This document shows positions 1 through 12,402 of a DNA stretch of 22,475 nucleotides, piece by piece (the first letter of the stretch is position 1; every line of letters starts with the position of its first letter). The DNA lies in NCBI RefSeq assembly GCF_000189635.1, contig NW_002476493.1:1-22475 (forward strand). Reading direction: 5' to 3'. The translations under genes and the position numbers were made by a program. Source of the DNA: Tetrahymena thermophila SB210 (Eukaryota > Ciliophora > Oligohymenophorea > Hymenostomatida > Tetrahymenidae). The notes below the pieces were generated by a model. That model had not been told where the DNA came from. It was given only the letters and a program-made list of their open reading frames with translations, and did no database searches.

Positions 1-3000
1 TTTAGTTTTAAAAATTTTTATTTTATCGAATTTATTATTGACTTTGAATTGTCTATTTCAAAATTAATTTCTCCAACGAGAATGATAAAAATTATTTAAA
101 TAGAACTAATATTTATTAGGGCTATAACAATTAAAATGATTTTGCTTAAAATTTTAGTTTCAGTATAATCATTTATAATTACAAAAAGCATCAAATAGCT
201 ATAAATAAGCCTCTACATCAGAATCTTCTCTTCTTAGTAAATTTTTATATTCTAATAAGGCTTATTTCTTTATAACTGCTAATAATAAAAGAAAATCAAG
301 CAAATTATTAACATGAGCTTAATATTATTTTCCAAAACTATATTAATTAGTATCATCAGAAAGAATTTATAAAATATTTTAACAATTTCCCAATACAGAA
401 ATTAATTCTTATAACCAGTATACAAAAATCCATATTTAATGATATTTTCTACCTTCTAAGATATTTATAAATTTTATTAATCAACCTTTTATAGCTATTT
501 AAGTTTAGAATACAAAAAATAAGGAACAAAAAAGCAGATAGTAACTACTAAAGGAACAACTATTGTTGCAGCATATAATAAATGATAATAGTCATAACAT
601 TCTTAGCTATAATCAGAAGTTAAGTAGTATTTGCTTCCAATTTTTATGCATATCAAGCTTTCAATCAGTATTTTAGACTATAAAATAATAAAATTTATTA
701 AAATTTAATTTAAAAATAAAGAAATCGTTTTCAATTTTTTAGCTGTAATAAATAAATTTTATTTTTTAAAAACCAATAAAGATTAAATTTTAGTTAATTA
801 CTATTGATGGCTGATAGAAAATGTAAATGAAAACTAAAGTCATTTTAATCATTTGATGGAATTTTTTAAGAGCTTATTCCTTCTTTTTATATGATCTAAG
901 CTATTTAATCAGTAATAAAATAAGTGTTAGGAGACAAATAATGATTATAGAAAATATCTAAATTATTATTCTATTAAGCCACAAAGGATATTTATCACTT
1001 ATTTTAAATAAACAGTCTAAAGAATTGATTGTTATTTTAATAGGATTTCCAAATAAATTAACAGGATTCGATAAGAAATATGTGTTTAATATGGTAAAGT
1101 TAGCTATACATGATAAAATCTACAAATAATTTATGAAGATTTTGTACAATAATGAAGACTCATTTGCAGATGAACTCAAGTTACTTGTTACCAGCAATTA
1201 AATTTATTTAAAAATTTTTAGCTTCATAATTCTTATTTTAGAGGCAATAATATTGTGTTAACTGAATGCTATATAAAATACATAGAAAATGATAAAAAAG
1301 CATGCGAATGCTATTTAATTTAATTGTTAGCTGCAAGGAAAGCAATTTTAACCTTTAAGACCATATTATTGACCCCAAACCTTATTTTTATTATCGCAGC
1401 TATTGCAAAGAGGACCTACAAATCCAGTTAGGCATCCATTTTTACTTTGAGGATTATTAAAAGAACAACTATCTAATAAACAAGTGTAAATCTAATCTGT
1501 TAAATTACTCTCTCTCCAGTAGCCATCCTTTAACTAAATTTCAGATCCTTAACAGAAATGAGCTTATTCTGGACATGATACACATTCAAGTTTATTGATA
1601 TTATTCTGCATATCAGGAATTTTTAATGAGTATCTCCCTTCAACACATTAACTGCACCTAAAAAAATTTTTAAATTTGTTAATAAAATCATTTAAATTAA
1701 TTAAATAATTACTAAATGAATTAATTTTTTTCTAAAATAATCTCTCCTATTGTGCAGTTCCTATAATACAAGTGTAATGGAATAGATAGAAATACACCTT
1801 ATTAAAACTAATTAGAAATAATGCTTATTGTTTGATTTTAAGATATTTTGTAAAATGATTAAAAGTTTAATTCAAACATTCCAATTGTTTTGTTAAGCAA
1901 AGCACTCATTCCCTCCTAAATAACTATTTAACTATTATTTTAAATGTAAAGCTAAAAGTAGAATTAACTTCTATCATAAAAAATATCAGGTCCTAAAAAG
2001 TTGAAAGAATTGTTTTCCTCATCTATAAAATTTAAATATAATTTTTTGTCTAAGTAATTTCCACTTGAGATATTGTAAATTGAGTATTCTTCTACTATTT
2101 TTAGAGAATCTAAATGAGGTTTATTTGTTATTCCTATATTTTAAGGAATTGATCCAATATTTTACCCATAAAAAGATGCTATTTAAATAAAAATATTGTT
2201 AAAATAAATTTTAAATAAGAATTTTTAAAGAGTTTTTAATTTTTAATATATAATTAGTTTTATTTATGATAAATCTTCATAAACCAAAACCCAAATATAG
2301 CCCTTACTGGTTTTTAAATTAATTTAAGAATTCACAACTCGACTGGCTAAAAGCTGAGAGCCGAGGTGTAGAGGAAATGAGTAATTAGGGTATGTAATCA
2401 ATTTAATAAATTTTTCTGAGTTAATGATTTATTTATTTATTATTAAAAAAATTAAATAAAAGCTTTACCTTTGTTATGCCAAAAGATTATATTATTTTGT
2501 AGAAGATTAATTTTTTTTATCAGATTAGAATTAACTTTGTAATGGTAAATAGAACCTCCAATACTTGCTTCATTAGATGAAAATATATCATCTGAAAATT
2601 ATAATAGATCGCATGTATCTAGTGAAATCGCTCCACCATTTTAGAATAAAGCTTTGTTTTTTGTGAAATTAGACTTTGTAATGTTCACTCCTCTTAAAAA
2701 TTAAAGAAAAATAGCTCCTCCAGAGCTATAAATTGATTTATTATCAATAAAATTTGACTTGTATAGTATAAAGTTTGCTTTTATTTATTGAGAAGAGTAG
2801 ATTGCTCCCCCTTGCATTGAAGATGAGCAATTTTAAAATAAAGAATATTCTATATGTGTTTACTTTACATTTTAAATGCCAATAGCACCTCCTTAGTAAT
2901 ATGAAATTATATTACTTTCAACTGTTTTTGTTTAATTACTATTATTTAAGTTTACAAATTTAGTATTGTTTACATAAAATATATCAGCTTATGAAATTTC

Positions 3001-6000
3001 TAATGCACAAGGAGAACCTGAAGATGCTATATTTATAAAATGAGTGTACATTAAATACATCTAACCTTAGACAGAACTAATAGTGCTTCCTCTCAGCAGA
3101 TTTATATCCTGAAAGAAAGAGTTAGAGATTATTATTTAGTTCTAAATATTTAATGAGATTAAGCCATTTAAACTATTAATTGAAGTAAAATTCAAATAAC
3201 TCAATAAAGCATAAAGACAAGTGATAGAAAAAAAACCATTTTCTAAAACTAAAAATTCTGACTATTGAAAAGTAACATTTTATATTAAGATATTTTTGCT
3301 GAAATATTAAAGCTATTCGTTTACAGTATAGTGATAGGATTCTAAAACACTAATATCAAAGAAGTGGTCAAAATTAAGATTTTAAAGGCTTATATTGTAA
3401 CATCCTTAGAAATTTAATAAATTAGTAGCTGAATTTTACTAAATAATATCCAATCTTCTTTAATATGGTCTGCCTTTTAATACTCTTTAAATTTAAGAAA
3501 CCTTTTTTACTTGGGTGACATTTAAATTTGATATTGAAATAAAATTTGATTTTATTATTTAGATTAAGTTTCCTTCTTAAATATTTAAATTTTCAATATA
3601 AAATTGCTAAAACTAAATATTTTAACAATCAACAAATTTAAATACTGCTTGAGATAGAGAGCAATTTGATATATTTAATCCATTAAATGTGATATTTGTT
3701 ATTGATTGGAATATAAAAAGCGGTTGGTTTAGATTTTAGATATTTTTTATAGTCAAATTAGAGATTAAAATGTTAGTCACATTCATAATAACAATAACAC
3801 TAAAATCACCTGTATAAATTTGATTTTAAATGCTAATTGAATCAAATATTAATTAATCTAAATTGTTGATCATTAAGCTAGATTAGGAATCTATATCTAA
3901 AACAAAATCAACGTCACTAAAAATCAGAGTTTTTAGGTTTCCATATTAATTTAACATAAAATTGCTTTAATTTATATTTATATTAAGCTATATTGTCTCA
4001 AAAGTAAGCAATTAAAATTATGGTAAAATAAATTTGCTATCAGTTAAATTTGCAACACCTTTTTTCTCTTACGAATTTTATTAAACAGGAAAGGAGTAAA
4101 CTACAGTAGTCATTTAAGTAAAAACATCAAAAAATATTTATACTTATTCTAATTTTGATTATTAAATAGTCATTTAAATGTAATACTTTAAAAGATTTAA
4201 TTTTTGAGAAAATATTCTGCCTTAAATATCTTGATGCTTTTTTTAAGAAAAAAAAAAGATTTTAATGAAATAAATAAAAAACATTTTATATTTGTACTTT
4301 AGAATTAATTAAAAATAATTACTTAAAATGTATTAATATATGCTGAAGGAGACTAAACAAAGTTTACCTATGAGTCTATAGAATAGTTACTACTTTCAAT
4401 GAGATATTTAATATCAAATAAATTAGAATCACTGTAACATTTAAGTTGTATTTAGCTTGGTATGGATTGTTTTTAATCTAAATAAATAATATCAATTTTA
4501 TATATTGATGGATTATCTAGATTAGTAAATGATTCAATTATTTAAGATTATGAAGAGCTTAATTGTATTAAAATTAAATCGTTGTAAAGGATTAATATAA
4601 ATATATCTTAATAAATATGCATCACATCCTTTATGTTAGAATATGTAAATTAGTTTACCTTTCTATAATTAATTAGCTTCAAAGTTCTTTTGTCAAATAT
4701 TGATACTTAGAAACTACAAATTACATAAAAATAAATTTTATCCTGTTTTAGCTTTAAATAATTTTAGGAAGAAGTGGGTAAATAACCTATAAGCTAGTTT
4801 GATTACATATTAAAAATCCTTATATTTAAACTTGTTGCAATAACTAAAGTATTAGATTAGTTATAGGTGATTGTTAAAAAATCTAATATTTAATACCCAG
4901 TTTAATTGAACTGAAAAGATAATCTAATATTTTAAAGACCATTTTAGTTTTATAAATCATAGACCTATAAAAATTATTATTAACTTAAGACAATTATATT
5001 CTATCCAGATAATTATATCTATTTTATTAAAAAATAATTTAATAAAATAATAAAATGTATTTCCTCTAAAAATTCATATATTTTAAATAAATTTTGTCAA
5101 AATTTAAAATTGTTAATAAAATTAATGACAATTAATTAATACCTTATCTATTTAATTTGGAAGAGAAATTACATTTGATAATTGTAAAGTTGATGGATTT
5201 AAAATAACCATTTTTCCTTCAAAGCTTATAAATGCTAATACCTCAGCACTTAAGGCATAGAGTTCACTAACTTAAATTTAAATTAAAGATTGATTGGCAA
5301 TTATGCTAAAATCTAAAAGAGTGTAATTAAATTTCTTCAAGATGTTATTGTTTTCAAGACAGTAGATATCCTATGAGTAGTTAGAAAATAGAATGCAGTT
5401 AAATGAAGAAGAAAGATATTTTATTTATTTATCTAGAACAAAATCGTAGATTAATAACTCACGATTCGAAGCTATAGCAAGAATCGTTGAAACACTTATT
5501 CTATAAAGCTAAACAAAATATTAGGTTGCAGATAGAGTTTGATTAAATTTTAGTTAATGAAGAATTTAGAAGTTATCAGTTCTGAAAACATTCAGAAAAT
5601 TTGAATTATAGTTAGCATATAAAATTGTGTTAGTATCTTAGCAATAAATAAACCGATTTTGATAACTTTTCAGTGAATTTTGATATAAGTTTGAAAAAAT
5701 AGGAGTCCAAATATCAAGTAGTTAAAAATAGATACCATCTCCATAATTAATAGCCAAGGTGTTTGATAATGGAGAGTACATTATAGTTTCTGAATTATAA
5801 TAATCCTAATAATCTAAACTACCTAGATAGTTTAATGTAGAAAATTAAAAAGCATTCAATCTATTAGATGAAGTTATTATGATTGTATCTAAGTCATCCT
5901 CTATGAATATATTTATAGCAATAGGTCTATGATTAATTGATTAAAACTTAAGTCCTTAAAATTGAGCACTTTAATGTTAGCAATTTGAATAATTTAAGAT

Positions 6001-9000
6001 GGTCAAGCCTTGTAAATTTATAAAAATAAACACCTATTTTTTATATGAAAAAAGATTATAAACTTAAATAAATTATTTTTTTCTAACAATAATTTTAAAT
6101 ATAAATAAATTATGATGAAAATTAATTATTGATTTTATACCTTTTATGATAAGAATTGTCTATAATGAAAAGCATTTGAAAAATAATGTTGGCACTTTAA
6201 AGTTTAATTATAATTAAATGCTCTAAAAACAGAATTATCTGAATCAAATTATAATATGAGACTGATTTAATTATCAAAAAAGGTTTGTCCAGAATTATAA
6301 TTATAGTGCTACAAAAATTAACTATTCATTTTCTAATTACAAATAATTTAATGTTGGTTATTTTCTTTAACTTCAAAAACCATAAAGATTAGCCCATTTA
6401 ATATTAGAACTTGATCGTTTTAAAATATTAATTCGAACTAATAATCGAAACCAGCTTGATAAACATCTTACAATTAATTTATTTTCTTAGAAAAATAATC
6501 AAATAAATATATTTTGCTATCATCACTTGAATCTATGTTTAATAAAATTATATTTTTTGATAAAGAAATTCCTAAATATTTGAGCTCTCCCTTCTACTAA
6601 GGTAAATATAAATTTAATTTCAATATTTCAGTGAACTCTCTTTTTTAAAATAAAACCTGATTATTTATGTTGTTAACTGACAAAAATGCATCTAATTCTT
6701 AAATATATTATACCTAGTTTTAATTAATAAAAAGATGTTTTTAATTAAATTATAAATCTACAATTTCGAATAGATCTTCACTGTTAGTACCAAAAAGCTA
6801 TTTATTTTTAATGATCTAATAATTATTCATCTCAACCTAACTTATATCTGGTCTATGGTCTGTTTATAATATGTTTAAAATGTTTAGAAAACAAAATTAT
6901 TATTTTATAAATTATGTTATTTTAATTATATTTAAAATTGATGAAAAATATTTTATTGTTGTAAATACTCATATTTTAGCACCCTCGTTCCCACATTAAA
7001 TTTTTAAATCTTTGAAGGTTAGCATGATAGGGATAAGGTATAAATAAATAAATAAAGTTGATTATTTTCATAAGAGTTGAAGTATTTATTAAATATGATA
7101 AAAAAAATAAATAATTGATTACCTAATACTAGATATTGATTAGTTTACAAATCAAAGTAATAGTTTTTATCATCACCGGTAATGATGATAACTTCAAATT
7201 AATATTTTAATAGTGCATAAAAACTAATATCAGTATTTTGAATATCTGGTATTGTAAAGTTATTACATCCAAGAAAATAGTTAGCTACTAAATCTCCTTA
7301 CTAATACAAAATAACTTAGGATTTTTAAACGATTATTTATTAATTTTCAGAGTACGACTTCAAAAAAAGTTATGTGAGTTGCATATTTTTAATATTTAAC
7401 AAGAATAATTGCTTTTTTAATGAAAAAAAGATTATTAAAAATAAGAATTAATGAATGATAAATTATGAAATTACATTAGTTATATTTTATATGAGGATAT
7501 ATGTCGCTCCTTGCAATTGTATGAAGTCTTAATTTAATGAAAAAACAGTAGGCTATGGTAAATTAAAGCTCTAAGCTTATAAACTACTTAAATTATATAA
7601 TTAATGTATTTATATTGATTCTGCTATAAATTAAGCATCGTTAAAGTATTTTATAGATGAAAAATCAATTTTTTAAGTTTTATAAGTTTTTAAATCTAAA
7701 ATAGTAATTTTATTGAATCCTATTTGAAACTTAGGAGGCATAATTAATAATTTATTATATTAAATACTATGATAGGTTTATAGCATAAAATTTTAAACTG
7801 AAACTAGAGGAAGAGTTTTAAGCAAATAGTTTTATTTTTAAATTCTGTTAAAAATAGAGTAATTTAATATATTTTTACATGAGTTTATTATAATCGAAAC
7901 ATTGTTATCTATTAAGCTGAATACATTTTATGTATAAATATTATCAATCTGATTTAATTAAGAATTAACAGAGTCATAAGCATACACAAGGATGTAATAT
8001 TCAATCGTATTGATATATATAGTGTCACTTTAAACCTAGATAATTACATCTTAGTTATTTTTATCATACTAGGGACTAGCATTTATTTAGAAAACATCTG
8101 TTTGTTTCTATGAGATACAGAATATCTAAATAGAATCGCTGTAATAAATTCCAAGAAATAATCTAATAGGATTTTGTTGCTTGAGTAAAGAAATGTAAAT
8201 GCTACCAGCTTAGATTTGATATTAATACATTTAATTATTTTTAAAATTTATTATAATAAAATTATAATTGTTTATATTGTATTAGTAGACTATGACTAAT
8301 TAACAATCAACTAATTCAGCTTTCACAATTTGTTATTTTAAATTTTTTTCGATTAATAACCTCTGTCCATTTATTTTAATAACTCTAAATCCACTATTAA
8401 AAACTATTGCCATAATATTGAATTCTTCAGAGTAAAGTATTTTGAGAATTCCATTCATGTAGTATACCGAATCTTAATCTGTAAAGCTACTAAAGTAGAT
8501 TACCTGGTTCTGATTTGCAGTTGAGGATTTTATAACAAATAACTAATTTTTGTAAGATAGAATCGAAGTTTAATTATTAATAACCTAAAACTAATTAGAA
8601 TTTATGTTGAAATTTGGATATTCTATAGATTATAGGTTTATTTAATACTAGCTATTCTATGAAAATCCCTTATTGTCAAAATTCAGTGACAAAATTTAAA
8701 TATTATCTTTTGTTATCTAGTAATAAAGAGATTACTTTTTTGATAAAAACTTAGAGTGACCCAATAAATAGCTGCTACCTATGTTAGAGAACAAGAAAAT
8801 CTAATTTTAATTACTTTCAGTTTCAATCATACTATTTTGAGGACTTATATTTATTATTTCATAACCTATTTAAAATTAAATGAAAATTTTATTTTTTAAT
8901 TTCAAAATGAATAATTTTTAAACAAATAAATGTAAGTCACAGCAGGTATAAAAAATGAATGAAAAAAATTAGCGGAGAATATACAGGGTCACACTCAAAG

Positions 9001-10855
9001 ATCTTCATTCAAAAACTTAGACATTCCCCGCTTTGACCCACCCCCAAAATAATAAATAAAACAATCTTTCAAACAAAAATTTAAATATGGTTTTTAATTA
9101 TTAATCCAAAAAGAGATCTGCTTCAAATAATTTTTGAAATATATTTTAATTAAGACACAATAATCTCTATTACCTTATGTGCTTGCAACAATAAAATAGT
9201 TATGATCATCTGTAATGATGTATTCAGTCATTTAATATGAAATTTAGGCGTAATGAGGCTTATCCTTTTTATTAAAGAATAAATTAATAAATTATTTTTT
9301 AATAAAATGATAAAATGTTTCATTTACATATTCAAAATAATATTCTTAAGACGTTGTATTTTATGTTAGATTTGAACATACTACTACTGACTAAAAAATA
9401 CCATTATGTGTACCATTTTAAATTAGTACAACTCTCTTCTTTCCATCATAATTAAATGCTTTTAAAATTAAAGTTTCATTTAAAGCTTATTAAGGTTAGG
9501 TTTGTATTAAAACATTTTTATTTAAATCATAAATATATATGTAAAAATCATCTTTAAATAAAGATAATTAATTATCTAATTCCTCAAAGAAGAAAGGACT
9601 TTTTGCATTTTAGAATGAGTTAACTATTGTTTATTAGCTTACCAAGCTTTCTTACAAGTAGTCTCTTTAAATTATATTTAAATTTTATAAAGTTGCATTT
9701 TACTTTTAAGTACTATTTTATATAATAATACATCCTTAACTATCTGTTTGAGTTTTAACTTAAGGTATCTTTTAATTGTCTTAAGGCACATCTGGTTAGT
9801 TTGTAGAATCATCGTCAGCAATCTTAAAAAAATATGGATCAAATTCAACATTAATTTGATTTTTGATTAACTGAGTTTATATTTAACCAGTTGAAAAGGT
9901 TAAAATACTAATATTTAACAAATTAGATGAATATGTAAACAAATATTTTTAGGAAAATGCAAATATAGTATCAGTTGTCTCTAAAATAATCGTAAGTTAT
10001 TAAAAAAGGATATCTATTTTTTATACTATTCCATTAGAAATCAAGTAAATATTTCGATCATCTTTTGTTACTCTATCATAAGAATTTTTCAAAGCTAGCT
10101 GATTCAATGGTATTAATTCTGGGTAAGAGTAGAAAATTGTGTTTTTACCATCAAGAGTCACAACCTATATATAGAAATGTATGTATGTATTGTATTTATT
10201 TTATTAAAACAAATAAAACTTACAAATGACTTTTTATCTATCTAATCAAAATAGAATACATATTAGATATCTCTTTAACTAACATTATTTCTACTTGATA
10301 AAGTCTTAATTTAGCTAATATTTTTCAGGCTTATGCAAGTTTTATTATTTTAGTTTGAAGTTCCTGGACAATTAATTGTGCAATGGCCTGTGGAAGGATT
10401 GTAGAAACTGTAATCATTTATTAGGCATTCACTTTTCAAACAATTTTTTTAGTCACTTGATAACTGCCATCCTTATTCGCATTATTAGCATAATTTACCT
10501 TCAAATTAGCAAACTTTACAGTTTTCTACTTGGCATTCAATACAAAATCCAAAGTAATTCACCTAAGATTAATTTCTTTGACATTAATTTACACATTAAC
10601 CAGTGCGTTGTTCCTTTAATTTATTTTTAAAAGGTTTTTTATAGATATTTTAGGTAAATTTTTTTTTACATAATACTAATTATTTTAACATTACAAACAT
10701 GAGGTGGAGTCATTGCATATTTTGCAATTGTTTAAACAGCTGCCACAACTTTGTAAAGTTAAATCATAGTAAGTGTCTTAAAGAGTACAACCTTACAGAG
10801 TTTCGCTATACATATACTTAAATCCTAGGATGAATATCAAAAAGAGTTTATGCAT
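1..10855 (-). CDS. Giant surface receptor-like protein: beta-propeller, PMP-type beta-helix, Cys-rich modules, multi-pass membrane domain (3' end beyond window)
   Basis: Exons by hand in code 6: 10855-10670, 10613-10224, 10164-9174, 8865-7475, 7411-7123, 6859-6141, 6033-5143, 4964-4323, 4236-2469, 2178-1713, 1657-802, 677-1. Lengths and phases agree throughout, giving 3,088 codons without TGA. Residues 1-19 form a signal peptide (MHKLFLIFILGFKYMYSE). About 24-150 is Cys-rich (CGSCLNNCKICNDSTSCLQC). About 190-1835 is beta-strand-rich and resembles propeller blades. About 1850-2480 has NGGAIS, QGGAIY, SGGAIF and FxxN motifs, typical of polymorphic outer-membrane-protein beta-helix repeats, followed by ASFYGQNIGSIP. 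GYWR (about 2623) and GFVGPLC (about 2656) mark a second Cys-rich module. Several hydrophobic helices follow from about 2691, including LLYAATIVVPLVVTICFF, then KYGFLYTGYKNQFLYWE. This layout is known from large ciliate membrane proteins. The ligand is unknown. The cell-surface role is inferred from topology. The frame is still open at base 1. Confidence 0.85.
2179..2468 (-). other. Long intron of the giant gene with a hairpin island
   Basis: The phase-1 intron has donor AAAGGTAAAG and acceptor TTAAATAG. At about 2333-2369 is an imperfect hairpin. CTCG (2338-2341) pairs with CGAG (2362-2365). It is extended outward by ACA/TGT after one mismatch and inward by GGCT/AGCC, with a loop of about ten bases. 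The surrounding intron is almost pure A and T, so the island stands out. It may be an intronic small RNA or a conserved processing signal. I found no clear C/D or H/ACA boxes. Confidence 0.4.
6860..7122 (-). other. Long intron of the giant gene with a GC-richer island
   Basis: The phase-1 intron has donor TTAGGTAATC and acceptor ATAAACAG. Bases about 6978-7039 are clearly richer in G and C than the flanks (CACCCTCGTTCCCAC on plus; GAAGGTTAGCATGATAGGG further right). Partial complementarity links ACC..TTCCC with GGGATAAGGT, but the pairing is imperfect. Two TAGCA copies are direct, not inverted. I recognise no RNA family. Its position matches the islands in the two other long introns of this gene. 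Confidence 0.35.
8866..9173 (-). other. Long intron of the giant gene with a structured, pseudoknot-like GC island
   Basis: The donor GGTAATAG and acceptor AAATAG give a phase-1 junction. At 8971-9039 lies a GC-rich island in otherwise AT-rich intron. Segment 8971-8980 pairs with 9023-9032, and 8986-8991 (GGGTCA) pairs with 9034-9039 (TGACCC). The two helices cross, so they form an H-type pseudoknot or two exclusive folds. In the sense of the host gene the first helix closes with a G-U pair, while on the other strand the same pair is an A-C mismatch. That favours a minus-strand RNA. It could be an intronic small RNA, but I could not place snoRNA boxes. Confidence 0.5.
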
Positions 10856-10940
10856 TTATATCTCTATATTATTTTGCTATTTTATTTAACTAAAGTAAAT
10901 TAAAGAGTTTTTATAATACAAAGATTAAAACAAATTTACA

Positions 10941-11405
10941 CTTAATTACAACTTTTTATTCATTTTCTCAATAATTTATGTGGTAAAAATATTGATTTTT
11001 TACATTAAGAATGAATTAATAAATATCTAAAAATCCATTAATTTAGTCTTTAGAAACACGAATTTTGAAAAAGTAAGTCAATTTATAAAGAAAAAGCATA
11101 ATTTAGCTCAAACTATTTTTGATTATATTAAGTATGGAGCAGGTGATTCACAATTACATTAGAGCATTAATAATAGTATTTTTAAGAGTTAGATATTAAA
11201 AAGGGGAGGTTTAGCAATGTGGTAAAAAAAATATTCCTTATTAAATATCAGAATAAAAAATGAAAGTTAAAATGATTAAAATGAGCGCAATGAAGATATT
11301 AGAAACTAATTTAGATAGAGCTTAGATGATAATAAACTATTTGTAAAAATTTAAGGATCTCCATATATTTTTTATTTTGAATATTTTCCTTAAAATAATG
11401 ATTGA
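10941..11405 (+). pseudogene. Orphan C-terminal-like ORF fragment: one membrane helix plus soluble tail
   Basis: In code 6 this frame is open until TGA at 11403 and reads like protein, with TAA/TAG used as glutamine. A hydrophobic segment (NYNFLFIFSIIYVVKILIF) is followed by a charged tail containing FRNTNFEKVSQFIKKK, DYIKYGAGDSQL, ILKRGGLAMWQKKYSLL and GSPYIFYFEYFPQNND. There is no in-frame ATG before 11216, and the upstream DNA is the 5' end of the divergent giant gene, so the beginning is missing. The same frame resumes as plausible coding sequence after closely spaced TGAs. I do not recognise the family. A remnant of a membrane-protein C-terminus is the best guess. Confidence 0.45.
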
Positions 11406-11613
11406 TAATGATAATGTTTCAAATAATTAGAAGAAGCTTAGTAGGGTATTAAGTCTATAAAACTAATTAATCAAAAAAAAGCTAAGCATCTTATGCATTA
11501 TTTATATTTAATATTACAAATTTATTTGTATATTTAATTTATTAGAAACTGTAGATTCTCATATAATAACACCAAACCCCCCACCTCCAAAATATTAAGG
11601 TGCTATTTCATTA
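11406..11613. other. Short intergenic stretch with a C-rich tract
   Basis: After the plus-strand ORF fragment, the DNA carries a C-rich island at about 11570-11587 (CACCAAACCCCCCACCTCC) inside AT-rich sequence, followed by GGTGC. It is not a run of CCCCAA telomere units. Nothing else is recognised. Confidence 0.5.
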
Positions 11614-12360
11614 AAATAAAAAGTAAAGTTTGATTTCTCCCTAATGTTTTAAAACATGGTATCTAATTAATCGTGGTAAATAAAAAATAGATATTAATAT
11701 GATTAATTGATAATATCTAAGATTACAATCTAATTAGCATTTAAAAGATTGGCTTTACATAATTTAATAAGATAAAATATAAGACTACATTTTGTAAATA
11801 ATTTGCTTGTTTTTGGCAAAATAGAAGGGCAAGCAAGATTAAGAGGAATTAATTTATTTCTGTAAATTTAATTTTTTAATTATTTTATTTTATAAACTAG
11901 TTTTAACTTATAAAATTTATAAATATAAAAACAATAATAAAATCTATCTATATAATAGGTTAAAATAATGTTTCAAAATATTATTTAATAAAACAAATAA
12001 TTCAAATATTTATTATATATTCATCCTTTTTTAGCCACTTGTTTATCATCTGAATTTCTTTTGAAAGAAGATAAATCTTTTGATTTAAGGCACTTGTTTA
12101 TAACTTTGAATTTATATGATTCATCCATTTGCTTTAAACTTTTATTATAAATTTGTGTAAATTTTAAATATATATTATTTCTTAAATTAAAAAATAAAAT
12201 AATTTATTTTAGCAGAATCATCAAAAAAGGTAAAAAGATAAATCAAATAAATTCAATGATCTTTATTGTTTTAAATTAGTTTTTATGAATAAAAATATCA
12301 CAATCCAAAATAAATAAATAAACTATTTTTACTAAAGGTAAAGCGCAAAATTTAACTTAT
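11614..12360 (-). repeat. Duplicated LRR-gene 3' end and flank, copy 1 (partner 18501-19270)
   Basis: This block aligns over its whole length with 18501-19270, in the same orientation, with scattered substitutions and small indels. Shared landmarks include TTGATTTCTCCCT near the low end and CACAATCCAAAA near the high end. It covers the 3' flank, the terminal coding exon and the last intron of the LRR gene type described at 18949-22076. The divergence is much larger than between the tandem LRR units, so this duplication is older. Confidence 0.8.
12021..12358 (-). pseudogene. 3' relic of an LRR gene (terminal exon, last intron, stub of an LRR exon)
   Basis: The terminal exon 12138-12021 starts after AAAAG and ends at TGA. 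It reads KQMDESYKFKVINKC, then KSKDLSSFK, and aligns with the intact terminal exon at 18949-19033, though its last part is in a different frame and longer. The intron 12139-12332 has donor GTAAAAATAG, like the LRR introns of the other gene. Upstream only about 25 nt of an LRR exon remain (KLNFALYL in the LRR frame). Beyond that the sequence switches to the relic of the giant-gene last exon. No start or full LRR survives, so I call it a truncated pseudogene. Confidence 0.65.
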
Positions 12361-12402
12361 ATTATTCTGAATAATCTCAAAAAATTAGGGTATTTTATAT
12401 TT

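Noticed and set aside
8971..9039. Telomerase RNA or H/ACA or C/D snoRNA
   Set aside because: A pseudoknot-like fold and a nearby CCCCC tract are suggestive, but no template repeat, no ACA tail and no C/D box pair at proper places were found.
10376..10630. Plus-strand ORF of 84 codons in standard code
   Set aside because: It is antisense to the Cys-rich second exon of the giant gene, whose code-6 frame has regular Cys spacing and correct splice phases.
11570..11587. C-rich tract as a telomere or internal telomeric repeat
   Set aside because: It is not a run of CCCCAA units and appears once.
11011..12300. Very long plus-strand open frame in code 6
   Set aside because: With TGA as the only stop in A+T-rich DNA, long open frames arise by chance; this one crosses two unrelated relics and lacks protein-like composition.
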